Shown here: positions 1-8,886 of the stretch, in pieces
Layout: each line of letters starts with the position of its first letter
Numbering within the stretch: position 1 is the stretch's first letter
Translations under genes and position numbers: made by a program
Notes under the pieces: generated by a model
The model's database searches: none
What the model saw: the letters and a program-made list of their open reading frames with translations, nothing else
Told to the model about the DNA's origin: nothing
Source of the DNA: Cafeteria roenbergensis
Taxonomy: Eukaryota; Sar; Bigyra; Bicosoecida; Cafeteriaceae
Reading direction: 5' to 3'
Assembly: GCA_008330645.1 (NCBI GenBank)
Contig: VLTN01000023.1
Location: 372,001 to 436,000, forward strand
DNA length: 64,000 nucleotides

Positions 1-629
1 CGCGGGGCGAGGGATGGCGACGTTCGAGTCGACAAGGCGCGGGGATTCGAGGATCTGGAGAGAGTGGCCGGAGCATGGGAGCCGAGCTGGAGCCACACGG
101 GGCGCTCGCTGGAGCCGCCTCGGCCGGGAAGGGCCGGCGCGGCAGTCGAGGCGACTGGAGCGTGCTGGTACTGGGCGAGGGGACGATGCTGGAGGGAGGG
201 CTGGCGCGAGGGGGGCGACAGCCCGGGCAAGGGCGGCTGCAGCTGCTGCGGCTGAGACATTGCCGGGCGCTTGGCTGGCCGGCTCGCCTGTGCCAGGTCG
301 AGAGGACGCGTCGTGGTTCCGTCAGAGAGCGCTCCTGCGGCGTCCGACGCCGATAGATCCGACGCGCGCTTGCGCCTGCCAGAGCTTGCCAGTGTCGCCA
401 GCGCGACAGCTGCCGAGTTGCCAGCGTCATCGTGGCGAGCGGGCGCTCCAAGCGACAGGCTGCCGAGGCCGACCCCGAGCGGGCCTCCTCCGCCATCGGA
501 CAGGTCGGAGTGCATGCCATCGAGCGCAGGGAGCCCCATTCCATCTGATGCCAGCGCTCCGTGACCAGGCGTTGATCCCCAGCCCCCCTCTTCAGCCCCG
601 CTGGCGTTAGCGAGAGAGTAGGAGGCCAT
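1..629 (-). CDS. 5' part of an unknown low-complexity protein (runs off left edge)
   Basis: An ATG at 629 in a good context (GGCGCC before it, G after) opens a frame on the minus strand that stays open for 209 codons and leaves the window at base 1, so the 3' end is missing. The protein begins MASYSLANASGAEEGG and is rich in Ser, Ala, Gly, Pro and Gln. It has small basic patches (GRRKR near residue 91, PAKRP further on) that could be nuclear localisation signals, and a Gln/Pro/Leu-rich part typical of disordered regulatory proteins. No domain is recognised. The frame overlaps long plus-strand frames, but those have Arg/Ala-rich compositions typical of antisense reading. That it is a real gene is an inference from the start context and composition. 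Confidence 0.5.
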   Translation of the reverse strand, partial: MASYSLANASGAEEGGWGSTPGHGALASDGMGLPALDGMHSDLSDGGGGPLGVGLGSLSLGAPARHDDAGNSAAVALATLASSGRRKRASDLSASDAAGALSDGTTTRPLDLAQASRPAKRPAMSQPQQLQPPLPGLSPPSRQPSLQHRPLAQYQHAPVASTAAPALPGRGGSSERPVWLQLGSHAPATLSRSSNPRALSTRTSPSLAP

Positions 630-1390
630 GGCGCCGCCGAAGCTGGCCGCCACCGCTGGGCGGGAAAAAGCGGGCCGGCGCGAGGCCCCGAAGGGGTCAG
701 TGAAGGCAGCTGTGGGCCCTCCTGGGCCGCGGTGGTGAGCCGCCTGCTTGTGCGCCCGCGCTTGGAGCTGCGAGGCGAGGGGCAGGGCTTGCCGTCGGGG
801 GGGGATTGGTTGGTTGGTTGTGGGGGGGGGGAAGAGGTGAGGTGAGCAGTGGAAACAACCGCCTCGAGCACACGCGGGTCGTTTAGCTTGTGCTGCAAGG
901 CGGGTCTGGAGCATCCAGCGCAATGCTCAGCGTCGCGCTTGGCTTTGAACCGAAGCAGCAAACCCAAGCGTCCCGCCGCCCGAGGAACTCGCAGTGGCGG
1001 CAGTGGCGGCAGCAGCAGCAGCAACACGAGATGCAAATTGGACGAGCCACCGTGCTGCGCGCCTGGCTGCGAGCCCATGTCCGGCCAGCTGCGTGGCCAC
1101 GACGCAGCTTGCAACCGGCCGGGCATGCAACACGAGGAAATTGCGGCCACGGGCATGCTCGCCCGCTGCCTCCCGCGCGGCTGCCTTTGCAGCTGCCAAG
1201 CAGCTGGGAATGCGCAACTCTGGCCACCCGCCCCCGTGCGGCCGACAGGGCGGGGCCCCGCAGCCCGGCGCTGGTTCGCTGGCCAACGTGGTCGAAGGTT
1301 GACCCGCCAGCGTGGCCGCTGGCTCACCGGCCGCGCATGCGCCAGCAGTGCCCTCGACCCCAGCAGAAACGGGAGGGGCACGCTTTGGGG
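630..1390. other. gene-free stretch with G-rich tracts
   Basis: About 760 bp between the start of the left-edge minus-strand gene and the 3' end of the next minus-strand gene, so it should hold the promoter and 5' UTR of the former. The only striking feature is a G-rich tract at about 796-838 (two G runs separated by GGTT repeats) on the plus strand, with the capacity for a G-quadruplex. Frames across 850-1400 are open only because of GC bias and show no domain. Confidence 0.4.
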
Positions 1391-1705
1391 TCATGGTGCC
1401 CTCTGACTCACTGCTAGCGACGCCTCCACGGCGCGCTGGAGGCCGCCGTGCGCTACGGTGTCCTCAAGGCTCCGAGTGACCGAGTCCATTGTCACGGTGT
1501 TGTCACCGCGAAGCATGGACTGGCAGTGGCGCAAACCTGCCACAAAGAGCTCGATTGCGTCCCAGAGGTCGTTGGCCACTCCCAGGTGCACGGGCTTGGT
1601 CGTGTTGAGCTCCGCGATGAACGTGCACTGCCCGGTTTGCGCCACCCCGCCCTGGAACACGGCCACTACGCCCGAGTCCTCCTCCGGACCACTCTCGGAC
1701 GCCAT
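1391..1705 (-). CDS. small conserved-looking protein of unknown function
   Basis: A 104-residue protein starting at the ATG at 1705 (MASESGPEEDSG...). The same frame could start further upstream at 1876, but that part is Arg/Pro-rich and looks non-coding. The sequence has normal amino-acid variety, with hydrophobic and polar residues alternating as in a small alpha/beta fold (for example GVVAVFQGGVAQTGQCTFIA, then a helix-like WDAIELFVAGLRHCQSML). There is no signal peptide or membrane segment. It is divergent from the kinase gene at 2011, with about 305 bp between the starts. I do not recognise the family; an additional exon cannot be ruled out. Confidence 0.5.
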   Translation of the reverse strand: MASESGPEEDSGVVAVFQGGVAQTGQCTFIAELNTTKPVHLGVANDLWDAIELFVAGLRHCQSMLRGDNTVTMDSVTRSLEDTVAHGGLQRAVEASLAVSQRAP

Positions 1706-2010
1706 TTTGCTCAGAAGCCGGCCGTGCCCCGGCCTGGGAGGGTCCCAGCGCGTGGCGCGGCGCCGAGTGACTCGCGGCCCTTTAGCGAAGAACTGCTCTG
1801 CCGAGAGGCGCGGCGCGGCGGGGCGGCCCCCCGCCATAATCGCCCCCCTCCCCCTCCTGCTCACAGGCCAAGGCACGCAAGGCTGTTGCTAACCCTGCGC
1901 AAGGTGGGGCGAGCCCATCATCCCAGGACCCCATCAGCGCGGCATCCGATTTCCGCGCCCAGGCAAGCTGTCCGACCGCCGTTGCTGCACTCCCAACCCG
2001 GCAAGCAGGT
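1706..2010. promoter_or_regulatory. shared upstream region of two divergent genes
   Basis: 305 bp between the start of the small minus-strand gene and the Aurora-like kinase start. It must hold both 5' regions. No TATA box or other named element stands out. Confidence 0.35.
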
Positions 2011-4170
2011 ATGCGTTCAGCACGGACCGCTGCGCCTCCGCCGCCCGCGGACAACGGCATGCTGACGATTCGAGACTTTTCAATGGGGCGAGCCCTGGGC
2101 AGCGGGCGGTTTGGCCTGGTGTACGCGGCCACCCATCTGCCAACGGGACGCAAGGTTGCAATCAAGACACTGAGCAAAGCAGCGCTCATGCGCGAGCGCT
2201 GCGTCACCCAACTGCGGAGAGAGGTTGAGACGCAGGCCCGCCTGCGCCATCCGAACATTGCAAGGGTGCTGGCGTACTTCCACGACCAAACTCGAGCGTA
2301 TGTCGTCGTTGAGTTTTGTCCTGGCGGGGAGCTCTTTGGGCGGTTGCAGTCCCTGCCCGACCGCCGCATGCTGGAGGAGGAGGCAAGAGTGCACGTTGCT
2401 GCGGTGGTCGATGCGGTGCGGCACTGCCACAGGCGGAGCGTGCTCCACCGCGACATCAAGCCGGAAAACCTGCTCCTCGACGCATCCGGCGCCGTGAAGC
2501 TTGCCGACTTTGGATGGTCCGTCCACGCCCCCAAGCCCTTCGACGGTCGCTCTACCCTCTGTGGCACTCCCGAGTACCTCTGTCCCGAGCTTGCGTCCGC
2601 GCTCTTTGCTCGCGAGAGTGGCGAGCCAGCCGCGCCTGCTCGCCCGGCCGCGGCCTCCCGCCCTGGCGCGAGCGCAGCCACCCCAGTCGGCCAGCACGGT
2701 GCCCCGGCCGACATGTGGTCGCTGGGGTGCCTCGCGTACGAGCTCCTGGCCGGAACCACGCCGTTTGCCGAGGCCGCGCCGCTCGTGGTGGACGAGAGGC
2801 AGCCTAGCAGCGCGGCCGGCAGCGAAGAGGCCCAAGACGGCGGCGGAGCAGATGGGCCCCTGGCGAGCGCGGCGATTGGCCAAGACGTGGAAGGCCGGGG
2901 AGCGTCCTCCCGTGGCCGTGGGTCCGTGCAGGGCAATCGCCGCAGCGCCGGCAGCACCCCATCCGGGAACTCAGCAGGCACCGGCACCTCTCGGCTCGCG
3001 TCGCGACGGCGCGCTGCCAGCCCCCGCGCAGGCCGCCCCGCCTCCGCGGCCTCCTCGGTGGCATCCACCACTGGCAGAGCCGCTGCTTCCCGGCGCCGCG
3101 CTGCCCCGGGCCCAACCCCGGCCCCGCCGTCCCTGGCAGAGCCGTGGCGGTGCGGAGGGATCATCGGCCTCACGGCCCGGATCCAGCGGTGCCTCTGGCG
3201 CTTCCCAGACGACGTAAAGCCCTCTGCGGACGCGGCCGACTTTTGCCGTTCTCTGCTCTTGGCTGAGCCGTCCAAGCGCCTGACAGCGGAGCAAGCCGGC
3301 CGGCACCCGTGGATCGCCGACTTGATTCCAGACCGGCCGGACGTGGCGTCCGCCTGGGCTCCCGACTCCACCTCCGAGGCTGGGTGCGGGAGCGCCAAGG
3401 CCCCCGGGGCCAGCATTGTCTCCGGCCAAGCAAGGCCGCAGCGTCTCTCGGTGCCCTCATCGCGCCGGCCCCGTCTCTCTGCGGGCGCCGCCACCAGCGC
3501 TGCTGTCCGGATAGCAGCAGCCCAACAGGGCTCGGCACCCCCTGGCTCCGCCGCCGCTCCCCGTCCAGACGGGAAGGCTGCGAGCGGCGAGCGGCGCTCC
3601 GGAGGTGACACCGGGGCCGGAGCAGGCAGCAGCGGCAGCGTCGAGCCAGCGCGAGTCGCAACAAGCCCTAGCCCGCGAACCCCGCCCCCACCAGGGCCCG
3701 CGTCTCGCCGGGGCGTCGCTGACAGGCCCATGGTGTCGCCCTCCCCTGGCAGGGCACTGAGGGTGCCGCTGCGGTCCAGGACTGGCGAAGCTGCTGCAGC
3801 GGGCGCGCCACAGCCGGGGCGCTCAGAGCTGCCGCCACCCAGCCCAGCCGTCATCCGCGGCGCAGCCGCAGCTGCTGCTCGCACCCCACGCCGGTCCGCG
3901 GCCGTGCGTCGCGTCCTCCAAGACGCGGCGCCTTCCGCGGGCGCTGCCGCCGGGAAGTCAAGCGCCGCAACGCCGCCGTCTCCTCGCCCAACCATCCGTG
4001 GCTCTGCGGGGGCGGCTTCGTCAGCCGGTGGCTACAGCAGCGTGGGGTCCTCGCGCGGCTCCTCGTCGTCCCAAGGGTCGTCGTGGGTGCCGCGGGCGCG
4101 CGCGCGCCCGCGTGTGAAGCTTGGCAAGGCTGTGCGCGTCGTCCCGGGAGGTCGCTCGGAGGTGCTTTGA
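2011..4170 (+). CDS. Aurora-like Ser/Thr protein kinase with insertions and long tail
   Basis: A single-exon gene for a 719-residue protein. The kinase domain runs from about residue 25 to 435: glycine loop LGSGRFG, VAIK with catalytic Lys52, HRD at 146-148 and DFG at 166-168. The motif DFGWSVHAP is the hallmark of Aurora kinases, which phosphorylate mitotic targets at centrosomes, kinetochores and the midzone. The activation loop reads RSTLCGTPEYLCPE, close to but not the same as the usual Aurora GTLDYLPPE. Two disordered insertions interrupt the C-lobe: about 30 residues after CPEL, and about 130 residues after TTPFAEA. No GTGAG donor lies in them, so they look coding rather than intronic. 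The C-terminal 280 residues are Ser/Pro/Arg/Ala-rich and disordered, so the total is about twice the usual Aurora length. The start at 2011 gives a short N-terminus; an upstream exon is possible. Confidence 0.88.
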   Translation: MRSARTAAPPPPADNGMLTIRDFSMGRALGSGRFGLVYAATHLPTGRKVAIKTLSKAALMRERCVTQLRREVETQARLRHPNIARVLAYFHDQTRAYVVVEFCPGGELFGRLQSLPDRRMLEEEARVHVAAVVDAVRHCHRRSVLHRDIKPENLLLDASGAVKLADFGWSVHAPKPFDGRSTLCGTPEYLCPELASALFARESGEPAAPARPAAASRPGASAATPVGQHGAPADMWSLGCLAYELLAGTTPFAEAAPLVVDERQPSSAAGSEEAQDGGGADGPLASAAIGQDVEGRGASSRGRGSVQGNRRSAGSTPSGNSAGTGTSRLASRRRAASPRAGRPASAASSVASTTGRAAASRRRAAPGPTPAPPSLAEPWRCGGIIGLTARIQRCLWRFPDDVKPSADAADFCRSLLLAEPSKRLTAEQAGRHPWIADLIPDRPDVASAWAPDSTSEAGCGSAKAPGASIVSGQARPQRLSVPSSRRPRLSAGAATSAAVRIAAAQQGSAPPGSAAAPRPDGKAASGERRSGGDTGAGAGSSGSVEPARVATSPSPRTPPPPGPASRRGVADRPMVSPSPGRALRVPLRSRTGEAAAAGAPQPGRSELPPPSPAVIRGAAAAAARTPRRSAAVRRVLQDAAPSAGAAAGKSSAATPPSPRPTIRGSAGAASSAGGYSSVGSSRGSSSSQGSSWVPRARARPRVKLGKAVRVVPGGRSEVL

Positions 4171-4479
4171 GCCGTCATGCATGCTACGCTCGCGTTGCCG
4201 CGATGGCTGTCGCTCGTGGTGCGCGCGTGTTTGAGTTTTGGACTGCTGCTGGACAGGCCTGGCGCACACGCGCAATCGCAAGGAGAGCTTGGCACTGCTC
4301 GCGCAGCAAAGGCACAGCAGAGCAGGCAGCCTGCGGAAGACTTGGCAGGCGAGCCGGGGCGTCCGGGCTGCGTGCGAATCGGGCTCGGCGCTGGCTGACG
4401 ACACACTCCTTGCGTCGTCCCTGCGCAAGCGCCAGCAAGCCGGCAGCCAAAGTAATCCTGAACGCTCGCAGTGCGCTGC
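4171..4479. other. convergent 3' intergenic region
   Basis: 309 bp between the ends of the kinase and RAD16-like genes, which face each other. It holds two 3' UTRs; no repeat or structured element is evident. Confidence 0.4.
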
Positions 4480-7400
4480 CTACCCGCTGAAGAGGAAGCG
4501 CATGTCCGCCTCCGTCAGGCGAGCGAGGGCTTGGCTGTCTTTGCCAATGGTGCCCTCGAAGACGAGTTTCTTCTTTTCCTGGAGCTTCAAAATGCGTTCC
4601 TCGATCGAGCCAGCGATGACCAGCCGCACCGCAGTGATGGGGCGGTGCTGGCCGAGCCGGTGCGTGCGGTCCAGCGCCTGCTCTTCGGCGGCCGGGTTCC
4701 ACCACGGATCCAGCAGAAAAGTGCGCGAGGCTGCCGTGAGGTTGAGCGCGACTCCTCCCGCCTTGAGCGAGATCAGGAAGACCAGAACGGATGGGTCCGA
4801 GTCGAAGGCTTGGATGATGCGATCTCGCGCTGGGAGACTCATCCTGCCGTCCAGCTTCACGCACCGAACGCCCGCGTGGGTCAAGCGGTGCTCCACAAGA
4901 TCGAGCATCGACGTGAACTGCGAGAACACGATGGACTTGCACCCCGGCTCCTCCTGCTGGGCCAGCGTCAGCTCCTGGAGCAGGGCTTCGATCTTCGTGG
5001 ATGACCTGAACCCGCTGCCCAGCTGGTGCGGCGGGACGCGCGACAGAATGCCCTTGGAGGCGCCTCCCTGCGCCGCACTGGAGAGGCCGGCACTTGCGGT
5101 CAGGTCCACGGTGAGCGGCGCCATGCATGCGGGGCACTGTGCGGCTTTGGCAGCTGACGACCCAGCGCCGGCCGCTCGCGGACGCTTCGCGCTGGGCGAC
5201 GCGGCGACATCGCCGCTGCCGTCCTCCGCCTCGTCACCAGACACTTGCGCTTCGTCGACCTTGTCACCGGAGTCGAACGCATCCAGGTACGACACTACGC
5301 AGGCTCTGCAAAACAGGTGGCCGCACTTTGCGGGCACGGCGTCTTCGGCAGCCTCGCCGCAAAGCGAGCAGGCGCCCGATGCCGACTCCGCGGCCGCCGC
5401 GGCTGCGGAGCCAGCCGCTTGGGAGGACGCCCCCTGCGAGTAGAGGACGAGGAACGGGTGGTCCACAGCCTGGCGCAGCCGCAGCAGCAGCCCAAAGATG
5501 TGGGCGTAGTTGTTGAGAACGGTGCCCTTCTCGGCGTACCGTCCGAATTGCGCTTGCGACTGCGTATACAGCGCCGAGTAAAAGTCCTCCTCGTAGCGAT
5601 CCATGGCATCCTTGCGCAGGCGAACCAGTCGGCAGGGCAGCGCCATGTCGCCCGATCGGCCAGCCTTGGTCCGGCGAAGCAGCACGGACGGCAACACCTT
5701 GGCCCGCAGCCGGTGCATCGCTTCCGCTGCGGCCGGCGTGCCAGGGCGATAGCAGATCGGGTTCGTCACGTACCGGCCGAGCCACGAGTAGTGTTTGAGG
5801 GCCGAGCACCCGCAGTGAGGGCACTTGGAGACGCCTCCCCTGAACGAGTAGTCCGGACTCTTGCACGGGCAGCCGGTGCAGAAATAGAACGCGAAGGGAT
5901 CCGTTCGGAGGAACCGCACCAGGGCGTTCAACTCTCCCGCGCGATTCTGCAGCGGGGTGCCGCTCAAGCACCAGCGTCGCTCGGCAGTGAGCGATAGCAC
6001 TGCACGAGCAGTTGCGGACGCCAGATTCTTGATCGCGTGAGCCTCGTCCAGCACCACGCGGCGCCAGTAAATTTGCTGAAGCGGCGACACAGGTCCCAGC
6101 GACGGCGGCTTCCCGCTCTTGCCGGAGCCCTTCCGCCCGGCCGTCGAGCTGGACTTCTCCGAGGCACCCACCGAGCCAGCATCCGAACCGTCATCGTCAT
6201 CGTCGTCTTCGTCATCGCCATCGCCATCGTCGTCATCGTCAGCACCCTCGTCATCGTCATCGTCGTTACCATCGCCATCGTCGTCATCATCGTCATCATC
6301 ATCGTCGTCGTCGTCGTCACTGTCTGGTGCGAAGACGTCATCGTCATCGCCATCGGAGGCATCGCCACCTGCCAGAGCAGCCGCAGCTCGCCTTGCGCCG
6401 CTCCTCCCTGCTGCTGCTGCCTTTCGCAATGGGCTCCGAGCAGCCCTCCCGCCCCCAGGAGACGCCTTGCCGGAGGCACCCGGGGACTTGGCCTTTGCCG
6501 CGGCCCCCTTCGACGACGAAGGCTTCCCTTTTGATTCCCCCCTTCCTCCAGTCGGGCGTCGGCTTCGCCCGGCCGTGCCTTCGGCTCCAGTCCAAGTCGT
6601 TGCGTCCTCCTCACTCTCGTGCTCGCCGTCGCGAGCAGAGTCACCGGCATCGGAATCACCCTCGTCTTCACCGAGAGCTGCTGCAAGGCGGGCCGCAGCG
6701 TGCTTCCCACCTGCCCCCGCACTGGAGCCCCTCCCCTTCCCCGCCCACTTGCCCTTGCCCTTGGCGGCGCCGCTCCCAGCGCCCTTGCCAGCTCCAGGGC
6801 TCGGCCGTCCGCCCTTCGGCCCGCCTCCGCCCCGCTGAGCCAGCGCCCGGCGCATCCAGCCCTTCATCTCCCCACCCTCCCCGCGCTCTTGCTTGCGCTG
6901 CGCCTCAGTCAACACCGCGTCGGGTCCGCAAAAGTACTTGAGGTGAAACCGAAGCTTTTCTGGCATGAACAGCTTGCCACAGTAGTCACAGCGCACTTTT
7001 GACGGCGCAATCATTCGCCGAAACTCCGCCTCTACGATGGAGTACGACGTAATGACGACGTCGGCAGCGAGCAGAACCGCAGGGTCAGTCGTCCGCGTCG
7101 CTCCGTGGTGAACCAACACCTTGAGGGTGCCAGGCTTGGTATGCTTTTCGATCTCCTTGCGCCAGTGCGCGATGGCCACGACGGGGCACACGACAAGGGT
7201 GCAGTGCGAGGCAGGACCTGTTGGTGCCCTGAGAGCCAGCCGAGGCACCACGGGCTTGTGAGCTGACTCGGCACCCTGCCGCTTTGCGGCAGCCCTTCCC
7301 TTCTCCCGCGCCTCACGGGCCGCCTCCTCCGCCTGTTTCTCGGTCCGCACTGATGACGCCACGTCCTCGAGCGTTGCCACTCGAGACTGATAAGCGTAGA

Positions 7401-8571
7401 CCGCAGGGGCAGCGGGGTCCAGCCCGAACTTGGTCAGCACAGGCCCGGCCGCGCTCCGGAGCGCTGCCGTGGTCGCAGCCTGGACAGGGTCTTCAAGGGG
7501 GTGGCTGGTAGATTGCTGAGAGAGGGACGGAGCAGCGGCCGCCGCCGCTGCAGCACCGCCGCGGCGCCCCAGTCCGATGCGAAGGGGCTTGGAAGTGCCC
7601 GGGGCGGCCTGGTCAGAGCCAACTCTCGCCTCCACTCGCTGTGCCAGCTCGCCCTGCACCCCGCCTGCTGCAGATTCGGCACTGCCAGCCGCAGACTCGT
7701 CGGCCTCCTCGCTGCTCTCGGAGTCCGACTCGGAGCTGACCTCCTCCCCTCGCGCAAGGCGCTGCTTTCGGCGCTTCGCGCGCTCGCGCTTTGCTTTGAG
7801 CTTCTCGCGCTCAGCCTTGGCCCTGGCCCGCTTCGCCTCGCGCTCCTCCTTGGCTTTGGCCTTCTCCGCATCTGCTCGCTGCTTGAGCACTCCTCGCGAC
7901 TCGTAAATCTGCGGCCCGTCTGTTGGGGCGCAAAGCTGGTCGTGCCTGTTCTTGATGATCAGAGAAATTGTCTGGATTGTTTTCCCCATGCCCTGCGGCA
8001 GAAGCGCGAAGGGCAGCGACGACAGCAAGCAGGGAGAACCCGGAGTCAGCAACGCAGCCTTTTTCGCCCGATGAAACAAGTCTCGCCGATGGAAACTCTG
8101 CAGGCTCACCATTTCGTCCGCCAAAATCCCGCCCCGGAAAGCTGAGTGCTCTTGCCGGACCATCCAGCCCAACCCTTCACGCTGGAAAGGCAGCAGGTCG
8201 AGGAGGAGCTCGGGGGGCGCGTCGGCGGGAACGATGATGCGCTCGCCCCCCAAGTCGTCCACGTCATCTCGTGCGTCGTCAGGAAGCCCGATCTCATCGG
8301 CCCCGCCGTCCGCTGCGGCAGGGGCAGCAGCTGCGGAGGGGCCCTCGCTTGCAGCTGAGAGGCGGCGCTTCGGGGCGCGCTTCTCCGGTGACGTGGATGG
8401 CTTGCCGACGGAGCGCTTCAGCGAGCGAGACGCGCCGCCAGCGCCCCCGCTCGATTCGGCGGCGGTGGACGACACCACGAAGTCATCGTCGCTGGATGAG
8501 TCGTCCAGGCTGATGGCTGCGTCGCTTTCGCCGTCGCCGCTGCGCTTGGAGCGACCGCCGCGACGGGGCAT
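4480..8571 (-). CDS. RAD16: RAD16-type Snf2 ATPase with RING finger (global-genome nucleotide excision repair)
   Basis: Two exons, 8571-8110 and 7992-4480, give 1324 residues; the intron (7993-8109, 117 bp, GTGAGC...CCGCAG) falls inside the ATP-binding motif and splicing restores ILADEMGMGKTIQT. Domains in order: acidic/Ser-rich N-terminus, Snf2 N lobe with Walker A (about residue 150-160), a C2HC-like zinc motif beginning CDYCGKLF (about 487-507) typical of the RAD16 branch, a highly acidic Asp-rich insertion, DEAH box (about 800), RING finger from CSLC to CPAC (about 1025-1110), and helicase C lobe with SQFTSMLDL and DRTHRLGQ. The C-terminus LTEADMRFLFSG matches the RAD16 ending. In yeast, Rad16 with Rad7 scans non-transcribed DNA for lesions and acts in a ubiquitin ligase. 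The start at 8571 (MPRRGG) is preferred; an in-frame ATG at 8649 would add 26 residues. Confidence 0.93.
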   Translation of the reverse strand: MPRRGGRSKRSGDGESDAAISLDDSSSDDDFVVSSTAAESSGGAGGASRSLKRSVGKPSTSPEKRAPKRRLSAASEGPSAAAAPAAADGGADEIGLPDDARDDVDDLGGERIIVPADAPPELLLDLLPFQREGLGWMVRQEHSAFRGGILADEMVSLQSFHRRDLFHRAKKAALLTPGSPCLLSSLPFALLPQGMGKTIQTISLIIKNRHDQLCAPTDGPQIYESRGVLKQRADAEKAKAKEEREAKRARAKAEREKLKAKRERAKRRKQRLARGEEVSSESDSESSEEADESAAGSAESAAGGVQGELAQRVEARVGSDQAAPGTSKPLRIGLGRRGGAAAAAAAAPSLSQQSTSHPLEDPVQAATTAALRSAAGPVLTKFGLDPAAPAVYAYQSRVATLEDVASSVRTEKQAEEAAREAREKGRAAAKRQGAESAHKPVVPRLALRAPTGPASHCTLVVCPVVAIAHWRKEIEKHTKPGTLKVLVHHGATRTTDPAVLLAADVVITSYSIVEAEFRRMIAPSKVRCDYCGKLFMPEKLRFHLKYFCGPDAVLTEAQRKQERGEGGEMKGWMRRALAQRGGGGPKGGRPSPGAGKGAGSGAAKGKGKWAGKGRGSSAGAGGKHAAARLAAALGEDEGDSDAGDSARDGEHESEEDATTWTGAEGTAGRSRRPTGGRGESKGKPSSSKGAAAKAKSPGASGKASPGGGRAARSPLRKAAAAGRSGARRAAAALAGGDASDGDDDDVFAPDSDDDDDDDDDDDDDDGDGNDDDDDEGADDDDDGDGDDEDDDDDDGSDAGSVGASEKSSSTAGRKGSGKSGKPPSLGPVSPLQQIYWRRVVLDEAHAIKNLASATARAVLSLTAERRWCLSGTPLQNRAGELNALVRFLRTDPFAFYFCTGCPCKSPDYSFRGGVSKCPHCGCSALKHYSWLGRYVTNPICYRPGTPAAAEAMHRLRAKVLPSVLLRRTKAGRSGDMALPCRLVRLRKDAMDRYEEDFYSALYTQSQAQFGRYAEKGTVLNNYAHIFGLLLRLRQAVDHPFLVLYSQGASSQAAGSAAAAAAESASGACSLCGEAAEDAVPAKCGHLFCRACVVSYLDAFDSGDKVDEAQVSGDEAEDGSGDVAASPSAKRPRAAGAGSSAAKAAQCPACMAPLTVDLTASAGLSSAAQGGASKGILSRVPPHQLGSGFRSSTKIEALLQELTLAQQEEPGCKSIVFSQFTSMLDLVEHRLTHAGVRCVKLDGRMSLPARDRIIQAFDSDPSVLVFLISLKAGGVALNLTAASRTFLLDPWWNPAAEEQALDRTHRLGQHRPITAVRLVIAGSIEERILKLQEKKKLVFEGTIGKDSQALARLTEADMRFLFSG
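6190..6336 (-). repeat. Asp-codon simple repeat inside the RAD16-like gene
   Basis: Imperfect GAC/GAT trinucleotide repeat (read as gtc/atc on the plus strand) encoding a run dominated by Asp with a few Gly, Asn, Glu and Ala, including an uninterrupted stretch of 14 Asp. It lies between the zinc motif and the DEAH box, in a loop where Snf2 proteins tolerate insertions. Confidence 0.85.
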
Positions 8572-8886
8572 GGCAGAATGCTGCAAGCAATCCGCTGGCC
8601 GTCCCAAGCGTCGACTTCGAACGCTGTGGGCGCGGTGAGTAGGGAGCACGCAGAGCAGCGGGCGCGGCGAGGCTGCCCGGGGGACCTCCGCAGAGGGAAG
8701 CTCCGGAGTGGCGGAGTGCGGCGTGTGGCGACATGCGAACGCGCAGATTGGTCGATCGTCGCGTTGGGTTGTGTGCGCCTGGCAGGCGCGGCAAAAGCAT
8801 GACCCAATTCAAACACGCACTGGAGAAGACCCATCGTCAGTGCCCCCACAATGCAAGGACGCATCAGGTCGTCCGGGACGGCGGGC
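8572..8886. other. intergenic region upstream of the RAD16-like gene
   Basis: 315 bp between the 3' end of the large secreted-protein gene and the RAD16-like start, both on the minus strand. It should hold the RAD16 promoter and 5' UTR. No specific motif was seen. Confidence 0.35.

Noticed and set aside
2620-3176. introns within the Aurora-like kinase C-lobe
   Set aside because: No GTGAG-type donor with a matching CGCAG acceptor flanks the insertions, and the frame stays open; regarded as coding insertions pending transcripts.
1782-3995. 737-codon open frame on the minus strand opposite the Aurora-like kinase
   Set aside because: Arg/Ala/Gly-rich with no domain; it mirrors a well-supported kinase gene. 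GC-rich DNA lacks stops in antisense frames.
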